Positions 43,589 to 53,100 of a stretch of DNA of 64,000 nucleotides are shown one piece after another. Made by a program: the position numbers and the translations under genes. The stretch spans positions 868,001-932,000 of the forward strand of contig WLXD01000002.1 in NCBI GenBank assembly GCA_012103255.1, written 5' to 3'. Position 1 is the first letter of the stretch. Each line of letters starts with the position of its first letter. Below the pieces are notes generated by a model. That model saw only the letters and a list, made by a program, of their open reading frames with translations, was not told where the DNA came from and ran no database searches. Source of the DNA: Acidobacteriota bacterium. GTDB lineage: Bacteria; Acidobacteriota; UBA890; WLXD01.

Positions 43589-44769
43589 GCGTGCACCTCG
43601 TGGGCCTTCAACGCTTCGTCGATGCGAGGATCATTGGCCGGCAACAGGGGCCAGCTCCCCAGACGATGGAAGAAGAAGGCGAGCCACAGCCCGCCGATCG
43701 CGAGCGGCGCCGTGATGTCCATCCAGTGCAGCTGAAACTCGCCGGGCGAAAACGCCGGAGCGATGAGCCAGAAGATGTCGACAAACCGGAGCACCAGAAT
43801 CCAGACCGCGATGCGCATCAGCGCCGACGGCGCCTGCTTGCGGCGACGGGCCAAGAGCAGAAGGAATGACAGCGCGAAGTGGAAGGCAATCAAGACTGGG
43901 GCGAAGAACTCCCAGCCGCCTGCGCTGCGGTTGAGATACCAGCTGATCTCCTCCGGCAGGTTGCCCGACCAGATGATCAAGTACTGCGAGAAGCTCATGT
44001 AGGCCCAGAGCATCACGAACGCCAGCGACAGGTTGCCGAGGTCGTGGAAGTGCCCCGTCTTCACCACGCCCGCCAGGGGTTCACGCTCTGAAAGCTTGCT
44101 GAGCAGGATGATCGAAAACGCGAGTGTTGTAAGCCCCTGGCCCACGACGAAAAGCATGCCGTAGATCGTCGAGAACCAGTGCGGCTCCAGAGTCATACCC
44201 CAATCGATGGTCGCGAAGCTCACCGTCATCGCATAGATCGGCAAGCCCGCTCCGGACAGGAGCTGAATCCGACGCGTGAGATTTGGCCGTGGCTCGTTGC
44301 CCTCGTCCTGCTGGCCGGACCAACGCACGATCAACTGCGTGAAGAGAATCCAGATGGCGAAATAGATGGCGGCCCGAGTCAGAAAGAACGGCACGTTCAG
44401 GAACGGGGCCTTGTGCTGGAGCAATGCGTCCGCCGCGACGTGAGCTTCGTCGGCCCATTCGTAGAGGTCGTGAAGACCCAGGACCACCGGCAAGAACAAG
44501 AGCGCCATGAGGGGCGTGGTGCCCGCGGCCGACTCCAGGATGCGGCGAATCACGAATCCCCAGGCTCCGCCTGTCATGTTGTGCAGACAGACGAAACCGA
44601 ATGCGCCGAGCGGGAAGGCAATCCAGTAGAGGAAGCCCACCAGCCACGACTGGTAGAACTGCTGTGGATCGAGGAACCACCCAACGAGCGAAAGAGCGAG
44701 CGCAGCCAAACCAACCAAGAGGGCGCGCTGCTTCAAGGCTCCGAAGCGAACGGGATCGGCCGCGTTCAT
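43585..44769 (-). CDS. actF: Alternative Complex III subunit ActF (quinol:cytochrome c oxidoreductase)
   Basis: A 394-aa membrane protein with about ten helices of the NrfD-like fold. Key segments are FGFVCLHNMTGGAWGFVIRR, the loop DLYEWADE, IDWGMTLEPHWFSTIYGMLF, HDLGNLSLAFVMLWAYMSFS and FVDIFWLIAP. ActF pairs with ActC in the membrane part of ACIII and may take part in proton movement. It lies between actE and the small protein with ATGA overlaps on both sides. Confidence 0.93.
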   Translation of the reverse strand: MNAADPVRFGALKQRALLVGLAALALSLVGWFLDPQQFYQSWLVGFLYWIAFPLGAFGFVCLHNMTGGAWGFVIRRILESAAGTTPLMALLFLPVVLGLHDLYEWADEAHVAADALLQHKAPFLNVPFFLTRAAIYFAIWILFTQLIVRWSGQQDEGNEPRPNLTRRIQLLSGAGLPIYAMTVSFATIDWGMTLEPHWFSTIYGMLFVVGQGLTTLAFSIILLSKLSEREPLAGVVKTGHFHDLGNLSLAFVMLWAYMSFSQYLIIWSGNLPEEISWYLNRSAGGWEFFAPVLIAFHFALSFLLLLARRRKQAPSALMRIAVWILVLRFVDIFWLIAPAFSPGEFQLHWMDITAPLAIGGLWLAFFFHRLGSWPLLPANDPRIDEALKAHEVHA

Positions 44770-45362
44770 CGTTGCGCTCCGAGAAGTTCGAGGTCTTCAG
44801 GGGCCAGGTCGGCCTCGTTGGCGTTCTGCGACAGCTGCAGTGCCCGGATGTAGGCCGCGATGGCCCAGCGATCCTCCGCCGGCACCTGGGACGCGTAGCT
44901 CGACATCGCTCCGAAACCGTTCGTCATGACGTCGAAGAAGTAGCCTGGCGGCGCGGCGCGCAGACGATCGACGTGCAATGAACTCGGTCGCCGGAAGCCG
45001 CGCTGCACGACGATGCCGGCACCCGTGCCCAGCTGGTCGTGGCATGGAGTGCAGAAGATCTGGTAACGCTCCTGCCCCCTGGCCATGATCTCCGCCGTGA
45101 TCTCGAATGGGAACTCGGTGGCAGGTTGCCCGGCCACGGTTCCGCGATACAGGTGGTCATCCTCGAACAACTGGCCGCGTGCGACGGTGCCTTCGATCGG
45201 TTGGCGCGAGGCCATTCCATCTTCGAAGAGACCGCTTGCCTCTAGCGGTTCGTAACGGTCCTGATTCGCCATCTCCTGGGCGTAACAGCCGCTGAGAGCC
45301 AGCACGAGCGCCGCGCCTGCGGCGAAGCGAATACCCAACGACGTCCTCTTCCTAGTAGTCAA
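44766..45362 (-). CDS. actE: Alternative Complex III monohaem cytochrome c subunit ActE
   Basis: A 198-aa lipoprotein (ALSGC lipobox) with a mono-haem cytochrome c domain. The haem site is CTPCH (RYQIFCTPCHDQLGTGAGIV), and the probable axial Met is in FGAMSSYASQVPAEDRWAI. The N-terminal part reads EPLEASGLFEDGMASRQPIE, as in other ActE proteins. In ACIII this subunit moves electrons out to the oxidase. It overlaps actD by 11 bases and actF by four. Confidence 0.93.
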   Translation of the reverse strand: MTTRKRTSLGIRFAAGAALVLALSGCYAQEMANQDRYEPLEASGLFEDGMASRQPIEGTVARGQLFEDDHLYRGTVAGQPATEFPFEITAEIMARGQERYQIFCTPCHDQLGTGAGIVVQRGFRRPSSLHVDRLRAAPPGYFFDVMTNGFGAMSSYASQVPAEDRWAIAAYIRALQLSQNANEADLAPEDLELLGAQR

Positions 45363-45897
45363 CGTCGTACACCCCGACTGCGTTGTCGAGGCCCTCCAGG
45401 AAGGCTCGCGTGGCCTGACGATCGAACTTGTTGTCCACCGATTCGATCACCAGGAAGAACCGGTTGCTGCTCGCAAGTTTGAAGCGCTGGACATTGAAGA
45501 CGGGGTGGTACGGCTGCGGCAACTTGTTCCAGCCGAGCATTCCAAAGACCGCCGCGAACACCGCCAGCAAGATCGTCATCTCGAACGTGACCGGGATGAA
45601 AGCGGGCCATGAAAGGTAGGGCCGGCCGCCGATGTTGAGCGGATAGTCGATCGCGGACGTCCAGTACTGCAGGAAGAAACCGCTCATCGCTCCGATGAAC
45701 CCACCGATGAACACCGTCTTGGCGATCCAGCCCTTACCCTCGTAGCCGATGGCCTCGGTCAGGCCGTGGATGGGAGCGGGCGAGAACGCATCGATGTTCT
45801 TGAACCCGGCATCGCGAGTCTGCTCGCAGCCCGCGAGCAAATCGTCGGTGGAGGCGAACTCGACCATCAGGCCGTAGACGTCATGTACGTCACTCAT
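45352..45897 (-). CDS. actD: Alternative Complex III subunit ActD (DUF3341)
   Basis: A 181-aa protein of the DUF3341 family. The N-terminal soluble part is VEFASTDDLLAGCEQTRDAG and NIDAFSPAPIHGLTEAIGY, followed by two helices (VFIGGFIGAMSGFFLQYWTS and TFEMTILLAVFAAVFGMLGW) and a short tail with DNKFDRQATRAFLEGL. It holds the ActB and ActC parts of the complex together. It overlaps actC by eight bases. Confidence 0.94.
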   Translation of the reverse strand: MSDVHDVYGLMVEFASTDDLLAGCEQTRDAGFKNIDAFSPAPIHGLTEAIGYEGKGWIAKTVFIGGFIGAMSGFFLQYWTSAIDYPLNIGGRPYLSWPAFIPVTFEMTILLAVFAAVFGMLGWNKLPQPYHPVFNVQRFKLASSNRFFLVIESVDNKFDRQATRAFLEGLDNAVGVYDVDY

Positions 45898-47269
45898 CGT
45901 CGCCTCCCTTCTTACCGGCGCCGCCGGGCACGAGAGTGCGCATCTCGAAGATCGAGATCAGCGGCAGCACGCGAAGGAACAGGAACATGAGTGTCAGGAA
46001 AAGCCCGATCGTGCCGATATACGTCGCCCAGTCCCAACGAGTGGCCGCGTACTCGCCCCAGGAGGAAGGCAGGAAGTCCTTCGACAGACTCGTCACGACG
46101 ATCAGGTAGCGCTCGAGCCACATGCCGACGTTGACAACCATCGCGACACAGAACAACGCCGCGGTGCTCCGGCGGACCTGCGGGAACCACAGAACCTGCG
46201 GAATGACCACATTGACAGCTATGAGCGCCCAGAAGATGTGGGCGAAGGAGCCGAACAGGCGGTGCTCGATCATCGCCGTTTCGTACGTCGCGCCGGAATA
46301 CCAGGCCATGAACGCTTCCATCGAGTACCCGTAGGCCACGATGAGTCCGGTGGCGAGCATGACCTTGGCCATGTTGCGCAGATGGCGCGCTGTGATGAAG
46401 TCGTGCAGGCCGTACATCCAGCGGATCGGAATGGCGAGCGTGAGCACCATCGCGAAACCGGCATAAATGGCGCCGGCGACGAAGTACGGCGGGAAGATCG
46501 TGGCGTGCCAGCCCGGGATGATCCCGATCGCGAAGTCGAACGACACGACCGTGTGCACGGAAACAACGAGCGGCGTCGCAAGACCTGCCAACAGAAGGTA
46601 GGCAACCTCGTACCGATACCAATGCACCGCCGAGCCGCGCCAACCCATCGACAGCAACCCGTAGACGAACTTTCCGGTCCGATTGGTAGCACGATCGCGC
46701 AGGGTGGCCAGATCAGGGATCAGCCCGATGAACCAGAAGAGCGCCGATGCGGTGGCGTAGGTGCTGATCGCGAAGACGTCCCATACCAACGGGCTGCGAA
46801 ACTGAGGCCACATGCCGAAGGTGTTCGGGTAGGGAATCAACCAGTAGAAGAACCACGGGCGGCCCATGTGCAGCAGCGGGAACATGCCCGCGCAAGCGAC
46901 TGCAAACAAGGTCATCGCCTCGGCGAAACGGTTGATCGACGTACGCCAGTCCTGGCGCAGCAGCAGCAGAATCGCTGAAATCAGCGTCCCCGCGTGCCCG
47001 ATCCCGATCCACCAGACCAGGTTGATGATCGCGAAACCCCAGCCGACCGGATTGTTGATGCCCCAGACGCCGACGCCCTCCCACAGCAGCCAGACGGCGC
47101 TCACGAGGAACAACTGCATCAGGGCGAAGCCAATGCCGAACCCGACCCACCAGAACTTCGGCTGCCGGCCTGTATCGACGATCGACGCGATCTTCTCGGT
47201 GATCGAACCGTAGTCGTGCCCCGGCTCGATGACCGGATCCGGTTTCAACACGCCTTGAGGCTCAGTCAT
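45890..47269 (-). CDS. actC: Alternative Complex III membrane subunit ActC (NrfD-like)
   Basis: A 459-aa integral membrane protein with ten helices of the NrfD/PsrC type. Signature segments are GHAGTLISAILLLLRQDWRT, MTLFAVACAGMFPLLHMGRP, HTVVSFDFAIGIIPGWHATI and YFVAGAIYAGFAMVLTLAIP. This subunit binds the quinol near the FeS cluster of ActB. It overlaps actB by eight bases and actD by eight. Confidence 0.95.
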   Translation of the reverse strand: MTEPQGVLKPDPVIEPGHDYGSITEKIASIVDTGRQPKFWWVGFGIGFALMQLFLVSAVWLLWEGVGVWGINNPVGWGFAIINLVWWIGIGHAGTLISAILLLLRQDWRTSINRFAEAMTLFAVACAGMFPLLHMGRPWFFYWLIPYPNTFGMWPQFRSPLVWDVFAISTYATASALFWFIGLIPDLATLRDRATNRTGKFVYGLLSMGWRGSAVHWYRYEVAYLLLAGLATPLVVSVHTVVSFDFAIGIIPGWHATIFPPYFVAGAIYAGFAMVLTLAIPIRWMYGLHDFITARHLRNMAKVMLATGLIVAYGYSMEAFMAWYSGATYETAMIEHRLFGSFAHIFWALIAVNVVIPQVLWFPQVRRSTAALFCVAMVVNVGMWLERYLIVVTSLSKDFLPSSWGEYAATRWDWATYIGTIGLFLTLMFLFLRVLPLISIFEMRTLVPGGAGKKGGDDE

Positions 47270-50200
47270 GCTCGACCTCGGAGTCCGAGCGCTCGACCGG
47301 CGGGTTCAAGGTCGTGTTCGCGTTGCGGAGACGCGCCATGTAGTTGGTCCGCGGCCGCGTTCCGAGTTCCTCGAGGAGTCCGTAGTGCAACGGCTCCTCG
47401 CGAGCGGCCGCAATGGCGCTGTCCGGGTCGTTGAGGTCGCCGAACGTGATCGCCTGCGCCGGGCATGCCTGCTGGCAGGCGGTAACGACATCGCCGTCGA
47501 CCATCTCGCGACCATCAACCTTGGCATCCTGTCGGGCCACGTTGATGCGCTGCACACAGTAAGTGCACTTCTCCATGACCCCGCGTGACCTGACGGTCAC
47601 GTCCGGGTTGTGAAGCAACTTCATCATCGGCGCGTCGTCGTAGTCGGTGTAGTCCAGGAAATTGAACCGGCGCACCTTGTACGGGCAGTTGTTGGCGCAG
47701 TACCGCGTGCCAACGCAACGGTTGTAAACCATCTCGTTGAGGCCTTCGCTGCCGTGCACCGTGGCTGCCACCGGGCACACGACTTCGCACGGAGCGTTGT
47801 CGCAGTGCATGCACGCGACGGGCTGGAAGACCGTTTCTGGATTCTCGACACCGCCACTCCAGTAGCGATCGACGCGGATCCAATGCATCTCGCGTCCGTT
47901 CGCAACCTCGGTCTTGCCCACGACGGGAACGTTGTTTTCGGCCTGGCAGGCAGTGACACACCCGGTGCAGCCAATGCACACGTTCAGGTCGATCGACATG
48001 CCCCAGGAGTGCCCGTTGTACTCGTACGGCGGAAACAAGCTCTCTTCGGGACCCGGAACATGGGTGTGCGGATGCTGAATCCCGCCCGTCGACTCGAACT
48101 CGTGGAAATCCCCCACCCTGACGATGTCGCGCCCTTCCATGGAATGGTGCATCTGGGTGGAGGCGAGCTGATAGCGCCGCCCCGTCGGAGCAACGTCGAG
48201 ACCCGTCGCAAACGCGAGTGCATCGCTGGTGCGCAGCGTGTAGGCGTTGAATCCGGTTCCAGTACCGACCCGGCCGGTACGAGTACGACCGTAGCCAAGC
48301 GGCAGCGTCACCGACTCATCCGGCTGGCCTGGCAGGACCCAGATTGGCGCCCGCACCGAACGGCCATCGTACGTCAGTTCCACGACGTCTTCGTTGGCAA
48401 CCCCGAGACGTTCCGCCGTTGCGGGACTCACCAGGGCCGCATTGTCCCAGGTCAACTTGGTCAACGGCTTGGGCGTTTCCTGCAGCCAACCGTTGTTGGC
48501 GAATCGCCCGTCGTACACCGTCGGATCCACGCGGAAGATGACTTCCATCCCGCCAGAATTCACCGTGGCGCCGAGATCCCAACCGCCAACGAGTGCGGTA
48601 GGTCGTGCCGGGTACGCGGTGCCGGGAACCAGGCCGTCGTGGAGAATGCGTCGCCAAGCCTTGTCGAACGTCGGGCCGAGATCAACTTCGATTTCGCCGG
48701 CAGCCCAGCGGTCCCGCCACGCCGACTCGAGCACGGCGCGCCCTTCTGTCTCCGCAGCACCCGCCATGATCGCCGTCAGCTCAAGCGCGGTATGGCCGAG
48801 GTATAGCGGTTCGATGAGCGGCTGCACCAAAGTCACAGTGCCGTCGTAGGCGCGGGCATCGCCCCAGCTCTCGAGGAAATGATTCTCGGGAACGTGCCAG
48901 TGGCACAGCTCAGACGTTTCGTTGGCGTGCAGCCCCATGTGGACCCGGGTTCCAACGGCGTCCAGGGCGCCAGCAAAGTCGAGATCAGCCGGCGCATCGT
49001 AGACGGGGTTGCCGCCGATCACGACGAGCATGCCTACGGCGTCGGCCCGCATGTCCTCAACTAGAGCCTCGAGTGACGCGGCCTGCGATTGCGGTTGCGG
49101 CGCGACCGGCTCGCTGTGGACTACGGTTTCGCCGACGTTGCCCAGGTGGGCGTTGATGGCATGCGCCAGCGCGTGCACGGCCGGGGGCTGCCCCTCTCCG
49201 GGCACAACCAGCGAAGTACCCGCGTGAGCTCGCAGATCCGCTGTGAGGGCATCCACGACTTCTGCATCCACGCCGTCCGGGAGCTGCCCGGAACCTTCGA
49301 GGCCCGCCACGCCGAGGCTGGCAGCGACCACGCGAGCCACGGCTTCCACGTCGGAGGCGCGAACACGCCATCGGTGGTCGGCCGAAGCGCCGGTAATCGT
49401 GGGCGTGGACTCAACCGAATAGAGCCGTGCCATGTTCCGATCGTCGTCGCGAACACGCCGACGATCGGCAAAGTCACGCGTATAACGGATGCTACCCGGC
49501 AGATCGGCGTAGATATCCGCATCCAGGCTGAGCACCACGCTGGCGCGCGAGAAGTCGTAGCGAGTGTCGACTGGCTCGCCAAAGGCTGCGACGGCGCCCG
49601 CACGCACCGCATCGCGGTTGATCGGTTCCCACTGATGCCACTGGGCGCCAGGGAGCCGGGCCTGGACAGCTTCGATCAGATCGATCTGCGTCGGTGAAGT
49701 GACGGTCTGAGTCAGGATCCTCAGACGTGAACCGTTGCCCGACGCTTCGAGCGTGGCGAGTTCGGTGCCGAGCGCGGCGATGAACCCTTCCCAGGTAGCG
49801 ATCCGCCCGTTGTTGAGCACCACCTGCGATCGGTCCGGGTCGTACAGGTCGAGAATCGAAGCCTGCAGGTACGAGTTACTCGACCCAAGGCTCGCCGGAT
49901 GCTCCGGATTGCCCTCGAGCTTGGTGGGCCGCCCCATGTGACTTTCGGCAAGCGCGCCGATTGCGTATCCGCCGAGCGAAAAGCCGGTGGCGTAGTAGAG
50001 CGGACGCCCTGGAATCATGTTCTCGGGCTGGCGCACGTACGGGACGATTTTCTCTACGGCCTGGCCGTTGCAAGCAGTGGCGCCTGCAAGCGCGATGGAC
50101 GCGCCCATGAGCTGAAGGAAACGACGCCGACTCACCGGATCGTTCATCTCGGAGGCCTGCTCGGGGAACTCCCGGTGCAGGTACTCCACAAACTCAGGCG

Positions 50201-50306
50201 TCTCTGCCAGCTCGTCGAGGCTGCGCCAGTACTGCTTGCCCTGCGCACGGGCGAGCTTGTCCTGGAGTTCGGTCAACTCGACGGAGTGCAGCCGTTGATG
50301 CGTCAT
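47262..50306 (-). CDS. actB: Alternative Complex III subunit ActB (molybdopterin-like plus iron-sulfur)
   Basis: A 1014-aa fusion. A Tat signal (SRRRFLQLMGASIALAGATA) lies about 60 residues in, as in other ActB proteins. The central part is a molybdopterin oxidoreductase fold without visible cofactor ligands. The C-terminal ferredoxin region has CIGCTGCVTACQAE, CMHCDNAPCEVVCP, CVGTRYCANNCP and CTYC with CQQACPAQ. In the third motif one cysteine is Thr (CVGTRYC), which leaves three cysteines and fits a [3Fe-4S] cluster, so three [4Fe-4S] plus one [3Fe-4S] are expected. ATG 50306 overlaps the actA stop (ATGA). Confidence 0.96.
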   Translation of the reverse strand: MTHQRLHSVELTELQDKLARAQGKQYWRSLDELAETPEFVEYLHREFPEQASEMNDPVSRRRFLQLMGASIALAGATACNGQAVEKIVPYVRQPENMIPGRPLYYATGFSLGGYAIGALAESHMGRPTKLEGNPEHPASLGSSNSYLQASILDLYDPDRSQVVLNNGRIATWEGFIAALGTELATLEASGNGSRLRILTQTVTSPTQIDLIEAVQARLPGAQWHQWEPINRDAVRAGAVAAFGEPVDTRYDFSRASVVLSLDADIYADLPGSIRYTRDFADRRRVRDDDRNMARLYSVESTPTITGASADHRWRVRASDVEAVARVVAASLGVAGLEGSGQLPDGVDAEVVDALTADLRAHAGTSLVVPGEGQPPAVHALAHAINAHLGNVGETVVHSEPVAPQPQSQAASLEALVEDMRADAVGMLVVIGGNPVYDAPADLDFAGALDAVGTRVHMGLHANETSELCHWHVPENHFLESWGDARAYDGTVTLVQPLIEPLYLGHTALELTAIMAGAAETEGRAVLESAWRDRWAAGEIEVDLGPTFDKAWRRILHDGLVPGTAYPARPTALVGGWDLGATVNSGGMEVIFRVDPTVYDGRFANNGWLQETPKPLTKLTWDNAALVSPATAERLGVANEDVVELTYDGRSVRAPIWVLPGQPDESVTLPLGYGRTRTGRVGTGTGFNAYTLRTSDALAFATGLDVAPTGRRYQLASTQMHHSMEGRDIVRVGDFHEFESTGGIQHPHTHVPGPEESLFPPYEYNGHSWGMSIDLNVCIGCTGCVTACQAENNVPVVGKTEVANGREMHWIRVDRYWSGGVENPETVFQPVACMHCDNAPCEVVCPVAATVHGSEGLNEMVYNRCVGTRYCANNCPYKVRRFNFLDYTDYDDAPMMKLLHNPDVTVRSRGVMEKCTYCVQRINVARQDAKVDGREMVDGDVVTACQQACPAQAITFGDLNDPDSAIAAAREEPLHYGLLEELGTRPRTNYMARLRNANTTLNPPVERSDSEVEHD

Positions 50307-50953
50307 CGGTGGCACGTCGAGCAGGAAAGAAGGTTTTCGATGTCGTACTGCTCAACCAGATGACGACCCAACTCCAGCTGGTTCGGCGGCGTTTCCCAGT
50401 CCATGTTGAAGACCTCGTCGCGCGGACGAACGAACTTCTCGGGTTGCCGGTGACAGTCGAGACACCACTCCATGTAGAGCGAGTTCTCTTTCCACATGAG
50501 CGGCATCTCATCGACCTGCCCGTGGCACGTGCTGCAACCGACGCCCTTGGCGACGTGAACGGAGTGATTGAAGTAAACGAAGTCCGCCAGATCGTGGACG
50601 CGGACCCATTCCAGGGAGTCGCCTGTGCGAAAGCTCTCGCGCACCGGCTCCAGCATCGGGCTGTCGACCCAGATCTGCGAGTGACAGTTCATGCACGTGG
50701 CAGTCGGAGGAATTCCCGCAAAGGAACTTTCCTCCACGCCGGTGTGGCAGTAGCGACAGTCCAGGCCCAGCCCTTCCACGTGGTGCTTGTGGCTGAACGG
50801 AACTTCCTGGCGGACGGCGACACCCACACCCGTGGCAACCGAAGAACGCGCGAAGATACCGGCCGCGAAAGCGAGCGCAGCGGCAGCGAACACGGCGCCA
50901 AAAATGCTCAACCGCGCGAGTGTGTTCGTACTCGGATGGAAGATCTGAGACAT
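50303..50953 (-). CDS. actA: Alternative Complex III pentahaem cytochrome c subunit ActA
   Basis: A 216-aa protein with an N-terminal membrane anchor (LSIFGAVFAAAALAFAAGIF) and five CxxCH sites: CRYCH, CMNCH, CSTCH, CLDCH and a terminal CSTCH. Spacing and number match ActA of Flavobacterium and Rhodothermus ACIII. It is the first gene of the operon of about 12.4 kb ending at coxD. ATG 50953 is preferred; the longer reading from 50971 adds six residues. The promoter should lie in 50954-51081. Confidence 0.94.
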   Translation of the reverse strand: MSQIFHPSTNTLARLSIFGAVFAAAALAFAAGIFARSSVATGVGVAVRQEVPFSHKHHVEGLGLDCRYCHTGVEESSFAGIPPTATCMNCHSQIWVDSPMLEPVRESFRTGDSLEWVRVHDLADFVYFNHSVHVAKGVGCSTCHGQVDEMPLMWKENSLYMEWCLDCHRQPEKFVRPRDEVFNMDWETPPNQLELGRHLVEQYDIENLLSCSTCHR

Positions 50954-51081
50954 GGGGACGGCCCGAATCAATCCGTGCGCGCCGCGTCGCGGGGGGTGTC
51001 CGGGGGCGCGCTGCTTAGGTGATTACCTGACTCTGTACTCCCATTTGATAACCCGCATCAGGAGGCCGCGCTAGCCACTTT

Positions 51082-52939
51082 CTACCAGGCAATTCCGTAG
51101 TCTTCGCCGTGGTGGCTGGAACCGCCCCAGAACGTGCCATTTTCCCAATCGAAGAAGACCGCATTGATTGGTCCGGACGTCCGCTGCGAGTCCCGGATCG
51201 AGTAGCCCATCGCCGCCAGTTCGGCACGCACCCAGGGGGGCGTCGCCGCCTGAACGAGGAGACGCCCGGGCACCGAAACATGCTCGCCGAAAGACCCGCG
51301 CATCTGAGAGCTATTGATGTTTGCCGCCTCCACAGCCTCCTGGACGTTCATGTCCCACTCGACCATGTTGAGGAAGAACTGGATCAGGTTCTGATCCTGG
51401 GCGTCACCACCCTGCACTGCGAACGACAGGTACGGGCGGCCGTCCTTCAGAGCCAGTCCAGGCGTGAGCGTGGCGCGCGGACGCTTGCCGGGGGCCACCA
51501 CGTTGTACGGGTTCTCCGCCGGATCGAGCACGAAGCTCTGCATGCGTTGACTCATCCCGATGCCGGTGTGCCCGGCGATCGCCGCCGGAATCCAACCGCC
51601 GCTCGGGGTAATCGAAACGACCCAGCCGTCGGCGTCGACGGCCTGGATCGACGTCGTGCCCGCGTGGAAGTCGTCGTCGAACTGGTTCATCGCTGCCGAC
51701 CCCTCGGCCGCGTCGAGAGTCTGCTCCCCCCAGCCTTCGAGGTAGTGCAGGAACGGATTCTCCTCGCCCTGGAACGGATAGGGGTCGCCGGGACCGGCGC
51801 CCTCATCGTTCTGATCCCAGTCGATCTGCGCAACACGTGAAGCCGCATATTCCTTCGAGAGCAGACCCTGGATCGGCTCTGCCGGTGGGAAGTAGGGATC
51901 GCCGTAGTAGAAGTCGCGATCCGCGAAGGCCAGGTTCATCACCTGGTAGAGCGTATGGATGTAGCGGGAGCTGTTGTAGCCCATGCTGGCCACGTCGAGT
52001 TGCTCGAGCATGTTGAGCGCCTGGAGCATCACCGGCCCCTGTACCCAGTGGGTCAGCTTGTAGACCTCGATGCCCTTGTAAGTCGTCATCACCGGCTCTT
52101 CGACGTGGACCTCCCAGTTCGCCAGGTCCTCCATCGTGTGCAGGCCGCCCATCTCCTGAGAGCCGCGCACGAACTCTTCGGCAATATCGCCGCGATAGAA
52201 GCGGTCGTAGGCCGCCCGAATCGCCTCGGCGCGTGAAGCGCCACCGACCAGCGCTTCCTGTTCAGCCGTCACCATCTTCCGGAGCGTCGCGGCGAGATCA
52301 GGCTGCCGGAACATCTCACCGGCGTGCGGCGCCTCATGATCCTCGCCGAGATGAGGTAGGAACACCTCCTTCGAGTAGGGCCACTCCTTTGATCCGTTCC
52401 TTCTCGCGCTCTATGCCACGCACGGCCTGAGCTTCAATCGGATAGCCGTCGGCCATCTCGATCGCCGGCGCCAGCACCTGCTCGAGGCTCATCGTGCCGT
52501 AGAGCTCGAGCATCACCAGGAGGCCACCCGGAGTTCCGGGAGTCACCGCGGCGTGTGGGCCGTAGGCCGGCGGATAGTCGAGGCCCTGATCCTTGAAGAA
52601 CTCCGGTGTCGCCCCGGTTGGCGCCACGCCCAGCGCATTGATCCCCACCACCTTCTTGGCGTTCGGGTCGTAGATCAGAGCCTGTGTTTCACCGCCCCAG
52701 CTGAGCACGTCCCACATCGTGGACGTCGCCGCCAACATTGCGCACGCCGCATCCACGGCGTTGCCGCCCTGCTGGAAGATCATCGCCCCTGCCGTGGCGC
52801 CGAGCGGCTTGCCGGTGATCGCCACCCAGTGCCTGCCATGCAGCACGGGCTTGGCGGTCTGCTGCGCGCTGCTCGCCGCCGGAAGGATGAAACTGATGGA
52901 CAAAGCAACGGCGAGGCAGCGCGAACGCAACGGCATCAA
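51082..52939 (-). pseudogene. Gamma-glutamyltransferase with a one-base frameshift
   Basis: The 5' part has a signal peptide (LAVALSISFILPAASSAQ), GKPLGATAGAMIFQQGGNAV, a typical GGT start, and PGTPGGLLVMLELYG. It breaks near 52388-52390, where the coding strand has AAA in ATCAAAGGAGTGG; with AA the frame runs on as IKEWPYSKEVFLPHLGED. The 3' part carries the catalytic Thr region (HAGTTSIQAVDADGWVVSIT) and PYNVVAPGKRPRATLTPGLA. The corrected protein is 618 aa. An extra A in a short run suggests a sequencing error or recent loss. The enzyme would cleave or transfer gamma-glutamyl groups in the periplasm. Confidence 0.85.
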
Positions 52940-53100
52940 GACACTCCGTGGTGACGGGCGCGAAGAGGAGTTGCCCGCAGACTACTGGAACCACCGCCCG
53001 GTCGTCGAGGGTCACCGGTCGAGGATCGACGGCCTCCTGGGCGACACAAACTCGGCGCGATTGCCTTTGCTACCATGGCCGCAACGCGACCAGGATCGCC

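Noticed and set aside
52380-52395. Programmed frameshift in gamma-glutamyltransferase
   Set aside because: There is no classic slippery heptamer, no obvious downstream pseudoknot, and the family is not known for recoding. A simple indel is more likely.
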